From: Eutreptiella sp. 'Long Island Sound 2002'
Taxonomy: Eukaryota; Euglenozoa; Euglenophyceae; Eutreptiales; Eutreptiaceae
Assembly (NCBI GenBank): GCA_964036045.1
Contig: OZ038379.1
Coordinates: 19,315,017-19,379,016, forward strand
DNA: 64,000 nt
Direction of reading: 5' to 3'
Positions within the stretch are counted from its first letter, which is position 1; each line of letters opens with the position of its first letter. Of this stretch, positions 1 through 9,450 are shown piece by piece. Made by a program: the position numbers and the translations under genes. The notes beneath the pieces were generated by a model that saw nothing but the letters and a program-made list of their open reading frames with translations, was not told the DNA's origin and searched no databases.

Positions 1-779
1 GATTCCTGGGTCGCATACCACCATTAGTGGCGGGACGTATATTTGAAACTCATCTGTAGTCTGTCACTCACTCATGCAGTACCAGAGACTGCCACGCCAC
101 TGAGGCAACATCAAATGGTAACCAGAAACTAGCCCCAAAACTGTGAACACCAGACATGATGACGAAGGGGACACAAACCAAGACATCTGATCGCATGGGT
201 GGTCGAAAAATTAAATGTCCAGACCACACCCTCGTTGCACAGGCTGCCCAAAAACCCCCTTTCCGAAACAGCCCCCGTTCCTTCAAGGGGGCTCACTGGG
301 CCAGTATCCACAAAGCGCTTTTTTCCTTATTGTTTGGATCTCTATTGGTTACTTCTGATAATTTTCACAACAGGATCCTAGTGCAAAGGGTACATTGCAC
401 TGTGGCCACTCATACCACTCGGGTGATGTTTCGGAGCAACTTGCCAAACTTATGTGGCGGATTCATGAACGTTTGGTCGGCTGACTCAGTGCGGAAACAC
501 CGCTGCAGCACAGCAGAACTAATGTAACCCCCTGGGCCTTACACAAAGAAACAAATGCAACCTACCAGGAAACTGCAACAAAACATGTTTTCCAGTGCAA
601 CGTAGGAAGGAAATCATTTTAAGGAGCAATAGTCCCTCACCCTAACCTACGTTCCAGTGCAACATAGGTCACACATCGTCCTACAGTCATACACATGATT
701 TACACGGGCCATCTTACACTCCTGCACTGGGTCATAATTTTTCCAACATAGAATTTTTCCAACAGGAAATTTTCCAAAA
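1..779. other. Repeat-mosaic stretch without a supported gene
   Basis: I see no convincing gene here. Two parts recur later. Positions 240-330 resemble 5705-5780, sharing a GGGCTC..TGGGCCAGT..CAAAG(A/C)GCG core. Positions 350-425 resemble 4128-4205, sharing GTGCAAAGGGT(A/G)CATTGCACTGT. Short open frames exist on both strands (for example 68-286 minus and 156-527 plus), but they overlap each other and none has clear coding character. Confidence 0.5.
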
Positions 780-1050
780 AATCGTGATATACCCTATAAA
801 CTGCCCCAGCCTGCAAACCTGCAAGCTTGAGAAATTGTACGGACTTGCTGGGCACTGTAATACTGCAACGAGTCACATGGACACCCATGCCAACAGGCAA
901 ATGCTTGTTGCACGGAATACACAAGGCATGCAGACAAGAGGGTGTAAATGGAAAAGTGCAACCAAGCAAGCAGTTGCAAGAGGATTATTACGCAGCGGAA
1001 CTTCCAGGATTGGGGCTGATATAAATATAATCCTGGAGCGAACATAACAA
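780..1050. repeat. Dispersed repeat R1, copy 1
   Basis: About 230 bp here is closely similar to 3340-3600 in the same orientation, with small internal indels. The shared core includes the stretch encoding, on the plus strand, a Cys-containing peptide beginning RNCTDLLGTVILQR (from 827). The minus strand is also open across the copy (700-969). Both strands are preserved because the copies are so similar, so the coding strand cannot be chosen. Confidence 0.7.
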
Positions 1051-1653
1051 ACCTGCGAGTTCCCAAAGGGAACGCCCCCTCGCCCCTAGCACAGACAGGC
1101 TCTGCTTCTTCTTTAGTTAAAAGTTTTGTTAGCCCAATGGCTTAGCCCCATTATGGTGAGCAATGGTGCAGAAGAACCAAACCTGATGGACCCCTAGCAG
1201 TGATGGATATAATGTTGGCGCCACTTGGGGAGTCCGGGTCCGGGGGGGGGGGGGGTCACAGAAAAACTAAAGGGCCATAGTGGGAAAGTGCAAACCCCAA
1301 AAATATTGTGACTAAATAAGGTGTCTCCGGCAGAATGTCTCCTTTGCCTGCCTGTGCTGCAAATTTACTGTGACTGTGTCTACTTGCACTTGTGACTGTG
1401 TCTACTTGCACTGAAAATTGATTGTGACTGCTGGTATTTGTACACTGTGTGTGTATTCTGTTGTGACATGGAGCAAGCTCCTTGTCCTCCATTGCATCTA
1501 TTAGTGCAGGAGGGACAAGGATGCAGGTGCACACACGACAGGCACAGAGCCCTGTGGATGCAACGTTGCCAATGCCATTCAATTTCATTCAATGTCATTC
1601 ACTGTCATGACTCACAGTGACAATATTGTCTTGCTCGCTGCAGGTACCACTAC
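1051..1653. other. Non-coding stretch with short repeats and a G14 tract
   Basis: No gene is supported. It contains a run of 14 G at 1242-1255 and two tandem copies of a 22-bp unit (TGTGACTGTGTCTACTTGCA plus 2 bp) near 1370-1412. A pyrimidine-rich CATTCA-type run lies near 1575-1612. A minus-strand open frame at 1256-1588 covers these repeats and has no protein-like character. Confidence 0.5.
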
Positions 1654-2292
1654 TTGACCTGTCATTATCACTGTCACTATTGCCGCCACTCCCACTGCCT
1701 GAAGATACCAGGCATTAGGGGTCCAGTGGTGGATATAACTGGGGGGGGGGGGGGCGGGTCCAGCCCGCACCCCACCTCGCCCCTTGGTCACAAAAAGGTC
1801 ACGATATTTGGTCTCAAAAACAGTGGCCTAAAACGGGCCGTTTTGGACAGCCCTCAGCCCGTACATGTACATGGGAGGGGGGGGGGGGGGGGTGATGCAA
1901 CAACAGGGCAAGCGCAACAGGCAGAACAGGGGTGTTCCGAATTTCAGCAAGCAAATGAATATCAGCAACTGCTTGCTTATTATCCAGAGGGGTAATGGGT
2001 TTTTTGTTCTTGTCATTTGTTGGGCAATTTGGACTGTGAGACTTGGGAGGAAGGACCCCGTTCCCCATCCTCACTCGACACCGCTGCTGATGTTTTTTTG
2101 TTTGTTGACTGTCTTATGTATAGCCCTGAATTTCATGATTTGGGCAAGCAAACCAGCACGACAAAGTACTGGCTCTTTTGTGCACCCGGAACAGGCCTCC
2201 CGAGAAGGAGATGTATCTACCCACCTTGTCAAGGTTACCCCCCCCCCCTTGCCAATGGCCCCCTATGCCAATGGCCCCCCCGACCGGAATGA
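1654..2292 (+). pseudogene. Broken coding fragment, paralogue of the minus-strand fragment at 3616-3861
   Basis: One plus-strand frame runs from 1654 to 2292 with a single TAA at 1993-1995. The protein-like part is about 1890-2240: Gln-rich (GQAQQAEQG), then acidic and Cys-containing, ending in FHDLGKQTSTTKYWLFC and RRRCIYPPCQ. The last segment matches a minus-strand frame at 3616-3861 (FHDSGK.....KYQLFC and KRRCLYPHCQ). Conservation of amino acids between two diverged, oppositely oriented copies argues that this was coding sequence. The frame crosses G tracts at 1741-1754 and 1877-1892, which are unlikely to be real exon sequence, so the start is unknown. I do not recognise the family. Confidence 0.4.
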
Positions 2293-2732
2293 TGAATCAT
2301 CCCCCCCCCCCCCGTCAATGGCCCCACTTTCGGGAAAGAAGAATCTTGGCCCCCCGAAGGGTTTTTTGTTGAAGAATCCCTGTTGCCTGTACAGGAGGTG
2401 CCTCGGGATGTTGATAATTAGAGAGTGCTTTGTATGCATGACAGGTGAGTAGCCAAAAAATGGAAGGAAGTGAGACCTACAACCATTCAAAAGATGTGCA
2501 CCCTAGAAGGGATGCATCCAAACAATGCCTCAACAAGATGCACGGGCCAGAAAATGCTCACACGACGGTTTTTTTAAAACTTTTTGATAATACTCGGAGC
2601 CAATTGCCCTCCCTCCTACATGCCAATGCCCCCCCACCCAGAGAGAAGAATCATGGCCCCCCTTGCCAATGGCCCCCCTTTCGGGAAAGAAGAATCTTGG
2701 CCCGGGCCAGTGGCAAGTGGGGAGGATGGTAG
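2225..2732. repeat. C-rich stretch with a duplicated 40-bp segment
   Basis: Runs of C (around 2236-2245 and 2301-2313) alternate with CCAATGGCCCC motifs. A segment with the core TTTCGGGAAAGAAGAATCTT occurs at 2314-2355 and again at 2665-2700, and a partial form lies near 2640-2657. Several frames are open here only because the composition is skewed. No gene is supported. Confidence 0.55.
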
Positions 2733-2745
2733 TCAACCGTCCCAA

Positions 2746-3107
2746 TGTTCGCCTTAGCTCTCTTTGATATCAATGAGTTGTTGACCAAACTGTAATGGAC
2801 CAGACAACATTTGTTTCTATGAGGTTGCCTCAGGTCTTGAGGACACAGGCAGCATCAGTGCACAATCTTATGAAAATGAGACTGGATTGCATTGGATCGG
2901 ATCGTGGGATTAGAAGAGATGGGCGATTGGACCGACATGAGGCTGAATGATGTGATTGTGGGGAGATTGCTCACAGAGAGTTTGTTGGATCTGTATGTAA
3001 CAACAAAAGCAACACAAATAACAACAACAACCAACAGCAGCACCAGCAGTAGCAGTAGCTGCTACAGCAGCAGCAGAGCGAGGATAGGGAACAGCAGCGG
3101 TCTCAAA
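2746..3107. other. Low-complexity AAC/CAG-rich stretch
   Basis: The stretch from about 2997 to 3080 is rich in AAC and then CAG/TAG trinucleotides and encodes Thr/Ser-rich peptide on the plus strand (2892-3140, 82 aa). This looks like microsatellite-derived sequence rather than a gene. Nothing else is recognisable. Confidence 0.45.
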
Positions 3108-3300
3108 GTCCAAAGCGCCCAACAGGATGTTTCACAATGAAACTAGTTGGTTGGCCCACTGCCACAAAAAGCGTCCTTGAGAAAACCCTAGAGGGGACTT
3201 TCCAGACTTGCATATGACCGAAAAAGAGGACAGGGAATTGGATCTGCGGTGTCTAGCACCAACAACAGTGGAGGATATTTCAAAAAAAAGATACTCCAAC
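3108..3300. repeat. Dispersed repeat R2, copy a
   Basis: It shares CAAAGCGCCCAACAG.ATGTT, GGCCCACTGCCACAAAA and the GAGGACAGGGAAT...CACCAACAACAGTGG core with 3787-3965. A third copy at 5268-5460 shares only the second half. It is the most diverged of the three. Confidence 0.65.
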
Positions 3301-3329
3301 GAGAATGTTTCCCAACAAGAAATTCATGA

Positions 3330-3615
3330 ACTACCCTATACCCCCTCAGCCTCACCAGCCTGCAAATCTGCAGGCTTGAGAAATTGTACGGACTTGCTGG
3401 GCACTGTGATACTGCAACGTGCCACATGGACACCCATGCCAACAGTGAAATGCTTGTTGCACGGAATACACAAGGCATGCAGACAAGAGGGTGTAAATGG
3501 AAAAGTGCAACCAAGCAAGCAGTTCGATTGCTCGCCTCACTTGCAAGAGGATCGATACACAGAGGGACTGCCGGGATTGGGCGCTGGGGTAGGGATCTGA
3601 TATTGAGACTGTTGA
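3330..3615. repeat. Dispersed repeat R1, copy 2
   Basis: This is similar to 780-1050. Here the plus strand is open from 3208 to 3600 (130 aa, including the R2a part), and the segment around LRNCTDLLGTVILQRATW is shared with copy 1. Copy 2 carries about 20 bp that copy 1 lacks near 3525-3545. I cannot tell whether this was ever a gene. Confidence 0.65.
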
Positions 3616-3861
3616 CTAAGCTTGGCAATGTGGGTAGAGACATCTTCTTTTCAGAAGGCAGTTTTCAGGTCGACAAAAGAGCTGGTACTTTTTTATGCTG
3701 TCTCGCTTGCCTGAATCATGAAAATCGGCCCAAAAAATACAGCAGTAGCAGATGGGACACGGGGACCTGCCTCCCCAGTCTCGCAATCCAAAGCGCCCAA
3801 CAGAATGTTTCACAAAAGAAACTAGGGCAAGTGGTTGGCCCACTGCCACAAAAGGTCTCAC
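3616..3861 (-). pseudogene. Coding fragment related to 1890-2240 (opposite strand)
   Basis: This is an 81-aa minus-strand open frame. Its C-terminal half, FHDSGK.....KYQLFCRPENC and KRRCLYPHCQ, aligns without gaps to the plus-strand frame ending near 2240. Cys and aromatic positions are kept, as expected of a former Cys-rich domain. The frame ends abruptly in the boundary between repeats R1 and R2, so it is a fragment. No family is recognised. Confidence 0.35.
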
Positions 3862-4205
3862 CTGAGAACAGCCTAGAGGGGACTATCCAGACTTGCGTAT
3901 GACCTTAAAGGAGGACAGGGAATCGTATCTGTGGTGCCTGGCACCAACAACAGTGGGGCATACTGTTACCAATACGCAGGGTGACGGAGGATCACATCTA
4001 TGGCTGCCTGCAACAGCTTCGTCCCAAAGGGGCAAATGGCTCCATTTCCGACGTCGAGTGATTACTTTGCGACTTTGGATTACACAGCAGCACATGTTTG
4101 AATTGCTGACACCACAACTCTGTTGTTACTTCTGATAAGTCTGCCATCCGAGTGCAAAGGGTGCATTGCACTGTAGCCACCCATACCATTTTTGGGTGAT
4201 GTTAT
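3787..4205. repeat. Dispersed repeat R2, copy b
   Basis: The part at 3910-4095 is nearly identical to 5268-5460. The 3787-3960 part matches copy a at 3108-3290. The tail at 4128-4205 matches 350-425. The copies are therefore mosaics with different breakpoints. Confidence 0.7.
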
Positions 4206-4341
4206 CCCATGCAACGTACCGCCCGCAACCCGTGTCCAACGAACAATAAAATCCTCAAAAAATACGGTCCGAACAGGAGTGTTCATCTTACACGCCGTTC
4301 GGTACCCCCCCCCCCCCCCCCGTGTCCAGGAACCGGCAATG

Positions 4342-4426
4342 TTTGACCGCGGAACCAAGGGTTGGTTCTTGCGCACACTTTCCCCCTTAAATTTGACCGC
4401 GGAACCAGGGGTTGGTTCTTGCGCAC
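4342..4426. repeat. Two copies of a 35-bp motif
   Basis: Copies lie at 4342-4376 and 4392-4426, with a third at 5065-5099. Each reads TT(T/C)GACCGCGGAACCA, then (A/G)GGGTTGGTT, then CTTGCGCA. The AACCA..TGGTT part can pair as a short hairpin. A C17 tract (4305-4321) lies just upstream. Confidence 0.75.
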
Positions 4427-4448
4427 GGCCGTGGGCAGCCCCGTACCG

Positions 4449-4480
4449 CGGAAAAAAAGTTTTCCGGCGCGTTGCGCCGG
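4449..4480. other. Two overlapping perfect hairpins
   Basis: CGGAAAA (4449-4455) pairs with TTTTCCG (4460-4466). CCGGCGC (4464-4470) pairs with GCGCCGG (4474-4480) across a 3-nt loop. They share the CCG at 4464-4466, so only one can form at a time. They lie 23 bp after the second 35-bp motif. Confidence 0.6.
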
Positions 4481-4592
4481 GACATGCGTGCCCTCTCCTT
4501 TCCCACAGTTAACCACGTTGACAAATGAACACCAAAGGAGTGAATCTCAGCTGACTGGGCTGTAGTGTGCCTTCCAACGTGCATGGGATGAT

Positions 4593-4754
4593 CTACTGTT
4601 CAACTGTCTGAGACGTGAAACCCTTCTTCCTGTGATACACCATCCTGAATTCCTGTCTGTGCTGCCCCTTGGGGCCAGGCTTCGGTGCTGCAGTCGCCTT
4701 TGGAGCTGGCTTCAGCTTAGGCTTAGGCTTGGGTTCTGGGACGTTAAAATGCAT
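4593..4754 (-). CDS. Small Pro/Lys-rich protein, 53 aa
   Basis: A short minus-strand ORF starts at ATG 4754-4752 and ends at TAG 4595-4593. An in-frame TGA lies 18 bp upstream of the ATG, so no longer start exists in this frame. Residues 7-19 alternate Pro and Lys (PEPKPKPKLKPAPK). An Ala/Pro segment follows, then a basic C-terminal half containing YHRKKGF. Such a (KP)n tail resembles extended, charged linkers in nucleic-acid- or wall-associated proteins, but the composition alone does not give a function. It could also be a terminal exon. There are no clear neighbours on the same strand. Confidence 0.3.
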   Translation of the reverse strand: MHFNVPEPKPKPKLKPAPKATAAPKPGPKGQHRQEFRMVYHRKKGFTSQTVEQ

Positions 4755-4759
4755 GGTTA

Positions 4760-5160
4760 GGGGACTGCATCATCATCCATGATGTCCCTTGTGAAAAACA
4801 GCTTGTTGTTGAACACATGTGCCAAGCCCCAGACTGACTTTTGTTTGTTTCTTGTCAGGGGCTGGTTGCTTCAGGGAAGCGGTCGAGAGCAGGGGGGAGG
4901 GGTTTAAGGGGTATGTGCGCCTGTGAGTGACTGATAGGGTCCCCCCTGATGGGGGGACCCGTAGTAACACACATGAAATGATGTCCTGTACACCTGAATA
5001 GCTGTCCTACATCCACCAGAAACATGAAAAACCCACTACCCTGGTAAAAAAAGTGATGCGAGAATTCGACCGCGGAACCAGGGGTTGGTTCTTGCGCAAG
5101 GTGGTTCCTGGACAGGGGGGGGGGGGACCTAATTGATTCAATACCTAACCTCGGTACCTA
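4760..5160. other. Gene-poor spacer with third 35-bp motif and G tract
   Basis: The stretch holds the third copy of the 35-bp motif (5065-5099) and a run of G at about 5117-5126. A minus-strand open frame (4773-4970, 65 aa) is Pro/Ser-rich and not convincing. Nothing else is seen. Confidence 0.45.
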
Positions 5161-5261
5161 ATTAATTGGGTCCAAAAAAAGTACGGTCCAAATGGGAGAG
5201 TCCGTTGGACAAGGCATTCGTTGGACACGGGGGCGGGAGAGGTCATGCGTCATCAGAAAGC

Positions 5262-5462
5262 CACACGCAAAAGAGGACAGGGAATCCTATCTGTGGTGCC
5301 TGGCACCAACAACAGTGGGGCATACTGTTACCAATACGCAGGGTTACGGAGGAATCACATCTATGGCTGCCTGCAACAGCTTCGTCCCAAAGGGGCAAAT
5401 GGCTCCATTTCGCGACGTCGAGTGATGACTTCGCAACTGTAGATTACACAGATTGCATGTGC
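5262..5462. repeat. Dispersed repeat R2, copy c
   Basis: It is nearly identical to 3910-4095 through GATTACACAG, with about ten substitutions and small indels. It ends abruptly at the right, after which the sequence is unrelated. Confidence 0.7.
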
Positions 5463-6410
5463 TACTGTGTAATTTGGGCCAGCGAGGAAACCGCTGCACG
5501 CCATGCGCATGGTTTACTCAACAAGGGGCTCAGTAGCCTAGAAGCAGCAGGGCGCCCATGGTCCTGAATGCAGCCGACGGGCAGTAATGCGGGGGGGTCT
5601 GATAATCCACTGAAGGAGCGAAGGCAGGGGCGGATGCAAAAATATATGTCGCGGAGAGGGGCCCCAGTTCCGACCCCGCATCGCATCGTGGCAGTGGCTC
5701 TTTGGGCAGGTTGCCAAAAAAGCCCCCCTTCCAGGTGGGCTCTTTGGGCCAGTGCCCAAAGAGCGCCCCTTTCAGCGATTGTAGACCAATGTGTGGACTT
5801 CAGGGGGCGGGTCATAAACTTGAGGTGACAGGTCTGAAACTTTAGGCAGCGGGTCTTGAAATGTAATGTTTAAAATATTCGTCGAACAACCCTATTCTAG
5901 AAAATGTTTGGACCATAAAAATGCTGTTTGCACACAATTGTTCCTGGATGGGGGCTTAGGGCAGCTTACGGCAGGATGCAGTACAGGTAAATTCCTTGCG
6001 GCTCTAGATTACTGCTGCCAATTCTTGGAACGTTCTGGATCGAATGCTACTAATTGCCTGAGAGTTTTGAATGACCGTTGCCTAATAAGATGACACATAT
6101 CGCAGGGAAACATGCCAAGGCTGCATGCCTGTGGTGCCTCTCTTGGGATAATACAATCTGGGGATAAGCATGTAAGAGCAAAGACATCATGCGGAGACTT
6201 TGAAAATATGACTGCAATACCTACGGCTCAGGTGCACCAGAGCCCACCCAAAATCTGCAATTTTACAGCTCAGTTGCTTGAATGCTGGAAGCCCACCAGA
6301 ATCACAAGCCATGCTGCTCTCATACGCCTGTTTGTGTGAACAATCATTGAAATTCTCTAGGCACTGCCACTGTCACTTGCACTGAATGGTTTGGGTCTGA
6401 CCACACTTCA
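5463..6410. other. No supported gene; contains a 10-bp perfect hairpin
   Basis: The arms at 5740-5749 (CTCTTTGGGC) and 5754-5763 (GCCCAAAGAG) enclose a 4-nt loop, in the part that resembles 240-330. Open frames at 5866-6093 and 6112-6339 on the plus strand (75 aa each) are possible exons: the first is Cys-containing (AALDYCCQFLERSGSN). I see no splice or family evidence. Confidence 0.4.
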
Positions 6411-6415
6411 TACTC

Positions 6416-6465
6416 CGGCGTGGTGTGGTCTGGTGTGGTGTGGTATGGTGTGGTAGGGTGGCAAA
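6416..6465. repeat. TGGTG/TGGTA-type simple repeat
   Basis: About ten imperfect pentanucleotides of the form (C/T)GGTG or TGGTA run in tandem. Confidence 0.7.
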
Positions 6466-7080
6466 CTAAGGCACTTCGACACACATGCTCAAACTGCCGG
6501 CTTCAACTCCTGGGATTCCTATGAGGCAGCACCTGAAACCACGAAATACTGGCCTTGCTTGTTGTAAGCACCTGTCTGGAGAGCCTACACTGTGAGCGTT
6601 AAATGTGGCCAGGGGCAAATCACCTAATGCTGAAAAGGGGGGATTGAACGGCCTTCGAGACAAAGTGTCCATATAAATCTGGATGCGATGAATACCTTGA
6701 ATACCTGGACCCCAAGTTTGGTGGCGAGGGGATGATTGAGTTGCAGATAGGGAAATTTGGAACTGAAGTCGTCCTGCCATTTGTTGTCGTACCGTTCCAG
6801 GCGTGCACTGTCAATGCATGTGGGAAGATCAACTCGGGTTTGTAGTGAGGGTCACCCGGAGGCGTGCGCCTTCGTGAGGATCCCCTGGCTGAGCCAGGCA
6901 TTGCTTTGGGTGTCTTGGTCTTGCAACACCAGGGGGGCAATCTGCTTGGGTGTATGGTGATACTGGGTGGACAGCCTGCGCCGGCATGGGCATGGTTTGG
7001 GGCACAAGGCACAGGGTTGTGGCACAGGGCACAGGGGCGGGGGCGATTGACATGTGAAGGCCAGTGAAGGCCATTACATG
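6466..7080. other. Overlapping open frames, no clear gene
   Basis: Minus-strand frames (6620-7231 and 6829-7209) and a plus-strand frame (6757-6960) are all open, because the right part is GC-rich and repetitive (GGCACAGGGCACAGG near 7010-7045). None has a recognisable domain. Confidence 0.35.
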
Positions 7081-7182
7081 GGCCAACCACCGGTGGTTGT
7101 GGGCCAACCGATGGCGATTGTGGGCCGACCAACGGCCGTTCTGAGCCAACCAACGGCGGTTGTGGGCCAGCTGGCGATTGGG
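7081..7182. repeat. 21-bp minisatellite, about 4.5 units
   Basis: Units of the form GGCCAACCA(A/C)CGG(T/C)GGTTG plus TG repeat every 21 bp. Since 21 is a multiple of 3, every frame reads a 7-residue repeat: plus-strand (V-V-G-Q-P-T-A)n, and minus-strand RWLAHN-type repeats. It lies just downstream of the 3' end of the minus-strand CDS at 7261-7869. Confidence 0.75.
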
Positions 7183-7260
7183 CTGGACATTTTGTGGCAG
7201 AACAGGCACATCCTGTGCACTCCCAGAACACCCTGCAGAGAAGGGGGGGTTGGCAAGGGG

Positions 7261-7869
7261 TCAGGGGCGTGCCTCTCCTTGCGTCCGCACACCGTGGCCA
7301 TTCTTTCTCAGGGCCTCCAGCAGCGCCGCAAGGTCGTCGACTTGACGACGACTACTCCACTGCATGCGCCGGAGCTCACGTCTGTGGCGTCTCCGCATTT
7401 CATCCAACCGCATCTGTTTCACCGCCAAGTCCTGCGTAAGCTGACGATTGGCCTCCATGAGACGCTGGGTCTCTGTCGTCAGGTCGCATTGCGTGTTCCG
7501 CCCCTGCCTGACAGTTGCATTTTGGTGCCTCTCCTCTTGGGCCTTCCGCTCCAACGCCTTCACAACCGCCGTGTCCTCTCGTAAGTGCGAGGCCTCCAGG
7601 TCGCATTGGTACTGCCACTTCCGCTGGTGGTTGATGCACTGCACCGCGGTGGCGAACACCATCCGGCTCACATGACACGCCCACTGGCCGTTGTCCAGCT
7701 GTTCCCATGCGGCGGTTGGGACGTGCGCTTCACTGAAGAGCTTGTCATACTTGCAGTGCCGTACGCTCTCCCGTGGGGTTCGTTCTGGAGATGACAGCTG
7801 AGAGCTCTCGCTGGAGATTTCGGACAGCTCCATATATAGTGTCTCCAACCGGGATTCAGTGGCGTCCAT
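7261..7869 (-). CDS. Coiled-coil protein of unknown function, 202 aa
   Basis: This is the best intact single-exon ORF outside the duplications. It starts at ATG 7869-7867, fixed by an in-frame TGA immediately upstream (TGA GCC ATG), and ends at TGA 7263-7261. Residues 1-35 are Ser/Glu-rich (ELSEISSESSQLSSPERTP). Residues 36-95 form a Cys/Trp-containing segment with HCKYDKLFSEAHVPTAAWEQ and CINHQRKWQYQCD. From about residue 100 to the end it is almost entirely charged and heptad-like (KALERKAQEERHQ, LTQDLAVKQMRLDEMRRRHR, VDDLAALLEALRKNG), as expected of a long coiled coil. GC-rich third positions contrast with the flanking sequence and support coding. No family is recognised. A basic coiled coil of this kind could mediate oligomerisation or nucleic-acid binding. 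It could be a transposon accessory protein given the surroundings, but that is inference. Confidence 0.6.
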   Translation of the reverse strand: MDATESRLETLYMELSEISSESSQLSSPERTPRESVRHCKYDKLFSEAHVPTAAWEQLDNGQWACHVSRMVFATAVQCINHQRKWQYQCDLEASHLREDTAVVKALERKAQEERHQNATVRQGRNTQCDLTTETQRLMEANRQLTQDLAVKQMRLDEMRRRHRRELRRMQWSSRRQVDDLAALLEALRKNGHGVRTQGEARP

Positions 7870-8202
7870 GGCTCAAATATGTACTGACTGCAAAAAGAAA
7901 AGTGGTCCAAAAAAGCGTTTTGATGTCACGGGTCATGAGCAGTGCAAGGGAAAGTGCAATACAGCGCGGGGGGGGGGGGGGGGGTTGTGCCAAGTCAAAT
8001 TCGCGGTGGTGAATTTCGCTACGGGAAATCTGGCGGAAGCCCCTGGATTTTGTGTGGCAAATTTCGTGGACACTCCCGGAAGTGTTGTGGTGCGTAGGGC
8101 TTTGCAGGCTCATCGGAACTTAGCCACAGGTGCCAATTTGGCGGAAGACCCTGGATTTGTGTGGGAAATTTCGCGGCAAATTTGAAGTGCGAAATTTCCC
8201 AC
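7870..8202. repeat. G17 tract, a 35-bp duplicated segment and a 13-bp inverted repeat
   Basis: A run of 17 G occupies 7968-7984. The segment GGCGGAAG(C)CCCTGGATTT with flanking AAATTTCG occurs near 8031-8072 and 8139-8173. Perfect 13-bp arms, GTGGGAAATTTCG (8161-8173) and its complement (8190-8202), enclose a 16-nt spacer. Confidence 0.6.
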
Positions 8203-9030
8203 ATGAAGTTGAGTGCCCCCGAAATCCCCCTTCCCCCCCCACCATATTTCTGAGGGCTCTGGGGAGGGGGTGGACCAGTTCTGCTGCAACACACCCTGAT
8301 ACATTAGTGTCGGATAAAACGATCGGATGGGGGGGGGGGGGACCTGAATCAAGGTGAGGATGTGAGGTTAGGGGGGTGGGGGGTGAGTGGGGGGCGTGAG
8401 GGAGATTGGTAGGAAGTAGGAAGGGCACAACCATCATCCACACTGCATCAGTTCAAGCGTTGAGATCGAACTATGATACAGATGTGGCGTGTCATGACAT
8501 AGGCAGTTGACGGCATAGTTCCATTCACATAGGCCCAGGCATGCATGCAGGAAGGGGTAGGGATAGGGAGGGGTTCCAATCTGCAATGTGGATGGTGCCA
8601 CTCAAGCAGTGCACTGGTTGCTTGGGCTATTTGTATCAGGGCCACACCCTAAAAAGAAGAAAAATGTGCATTGTGATGCAATGGGCCCAGTCAATTGAGC
8701 CCCCACACTTTTTGTCTGGCGCCTTTGGTGCCCTCTTCTTGGGCCCCCCAAAAAAGTCACTGTCAAAACGGAAGGGAATGGGGTGGATGGGTGCATCCCC
8801 AGACTAAGCCCCCCTTGGGTACAGGGCACATGAAATTTCTGCATTGTGCAGAGTTTGACCAGAATGCTGATATAAATATCCGCGAAATGCTGAGTGAATT
8901 GTAAGAATCTGCGGAATTTGTATTTGCGCAAAATCCAAAGTTCAAAAACTATGCAATTTCTGCAAATTTTTTGAGCGATTTGTTTTTGCGCTTTGTGTTG
9001 CTGCAACCAAAATAGAGAACTGGTACTTCC
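8203..9030. other. No supported gene
   Basis: G/C tracts (8236-8241 and about 8330-8341) and G-rich sequence are followed by ordinary sequence. Open frames on both strands (8541-8807 plus, 8602-9006 minus) overlap and are not convincing. Confidence 0.4.
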
Positions 9031-9450
9031 TAGTGGTGTCCAGATAGGTGCTGCTATTTCCTGGTGGTCTCTGGATGGATGCTGTCATTCCCTAGTGCTC
9101 TCTGATTGCATGCTATTACTTCTTGGTGCTCTCTGGTTGGATGCCGTTATTTCTTAGTGTGCTGTGGATGGATTGTGGTTTTTCCGGGTGCTCCCCGGTT
9201 GCATGTTGTTACTTCCTGGTTCTCTCTGTTTGGATGCTGTCATTCCCTAGTGCTCTCTGATTGCATGCTATTACTTTTTGGTGCTCTCTGGTTGGATGCC
9301 GTTATTTCTTAGTGTGCTGTGGATGGATTGTGGTTTTTCCGGGTGCTCCCTTGTTGCATGTTGTTACTTCCTGGTTCTCTCTGTTTGGATGCTGTTATTT
9401 CCTAGTGCTCTCTGGTTGGATGCTGGTATTTCTTGGAGCTCTGTGGTTGG
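9031..9450. repeat. 31-bp tandem repeat with a 155-bp higher-order period
   Basis: The monomer is about 31 bp (TGGATGCTGT.ATT.C.TAGT then GCTCTCTG.T). Five diverged monomers form a 155-bp unit: the segment starting TGGATGCTGTCATTCCCTAG at 9076 recurs at 9231, and the order of variant monomers in between is repeated. The outer monomers are more degenerate. Plus-strand frames through it encode a hydrophobic Cys/Trp-rich repeat (for example FLVCCGWIVVFPGAP), which I regard as incidental. Confidence 0.85.
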
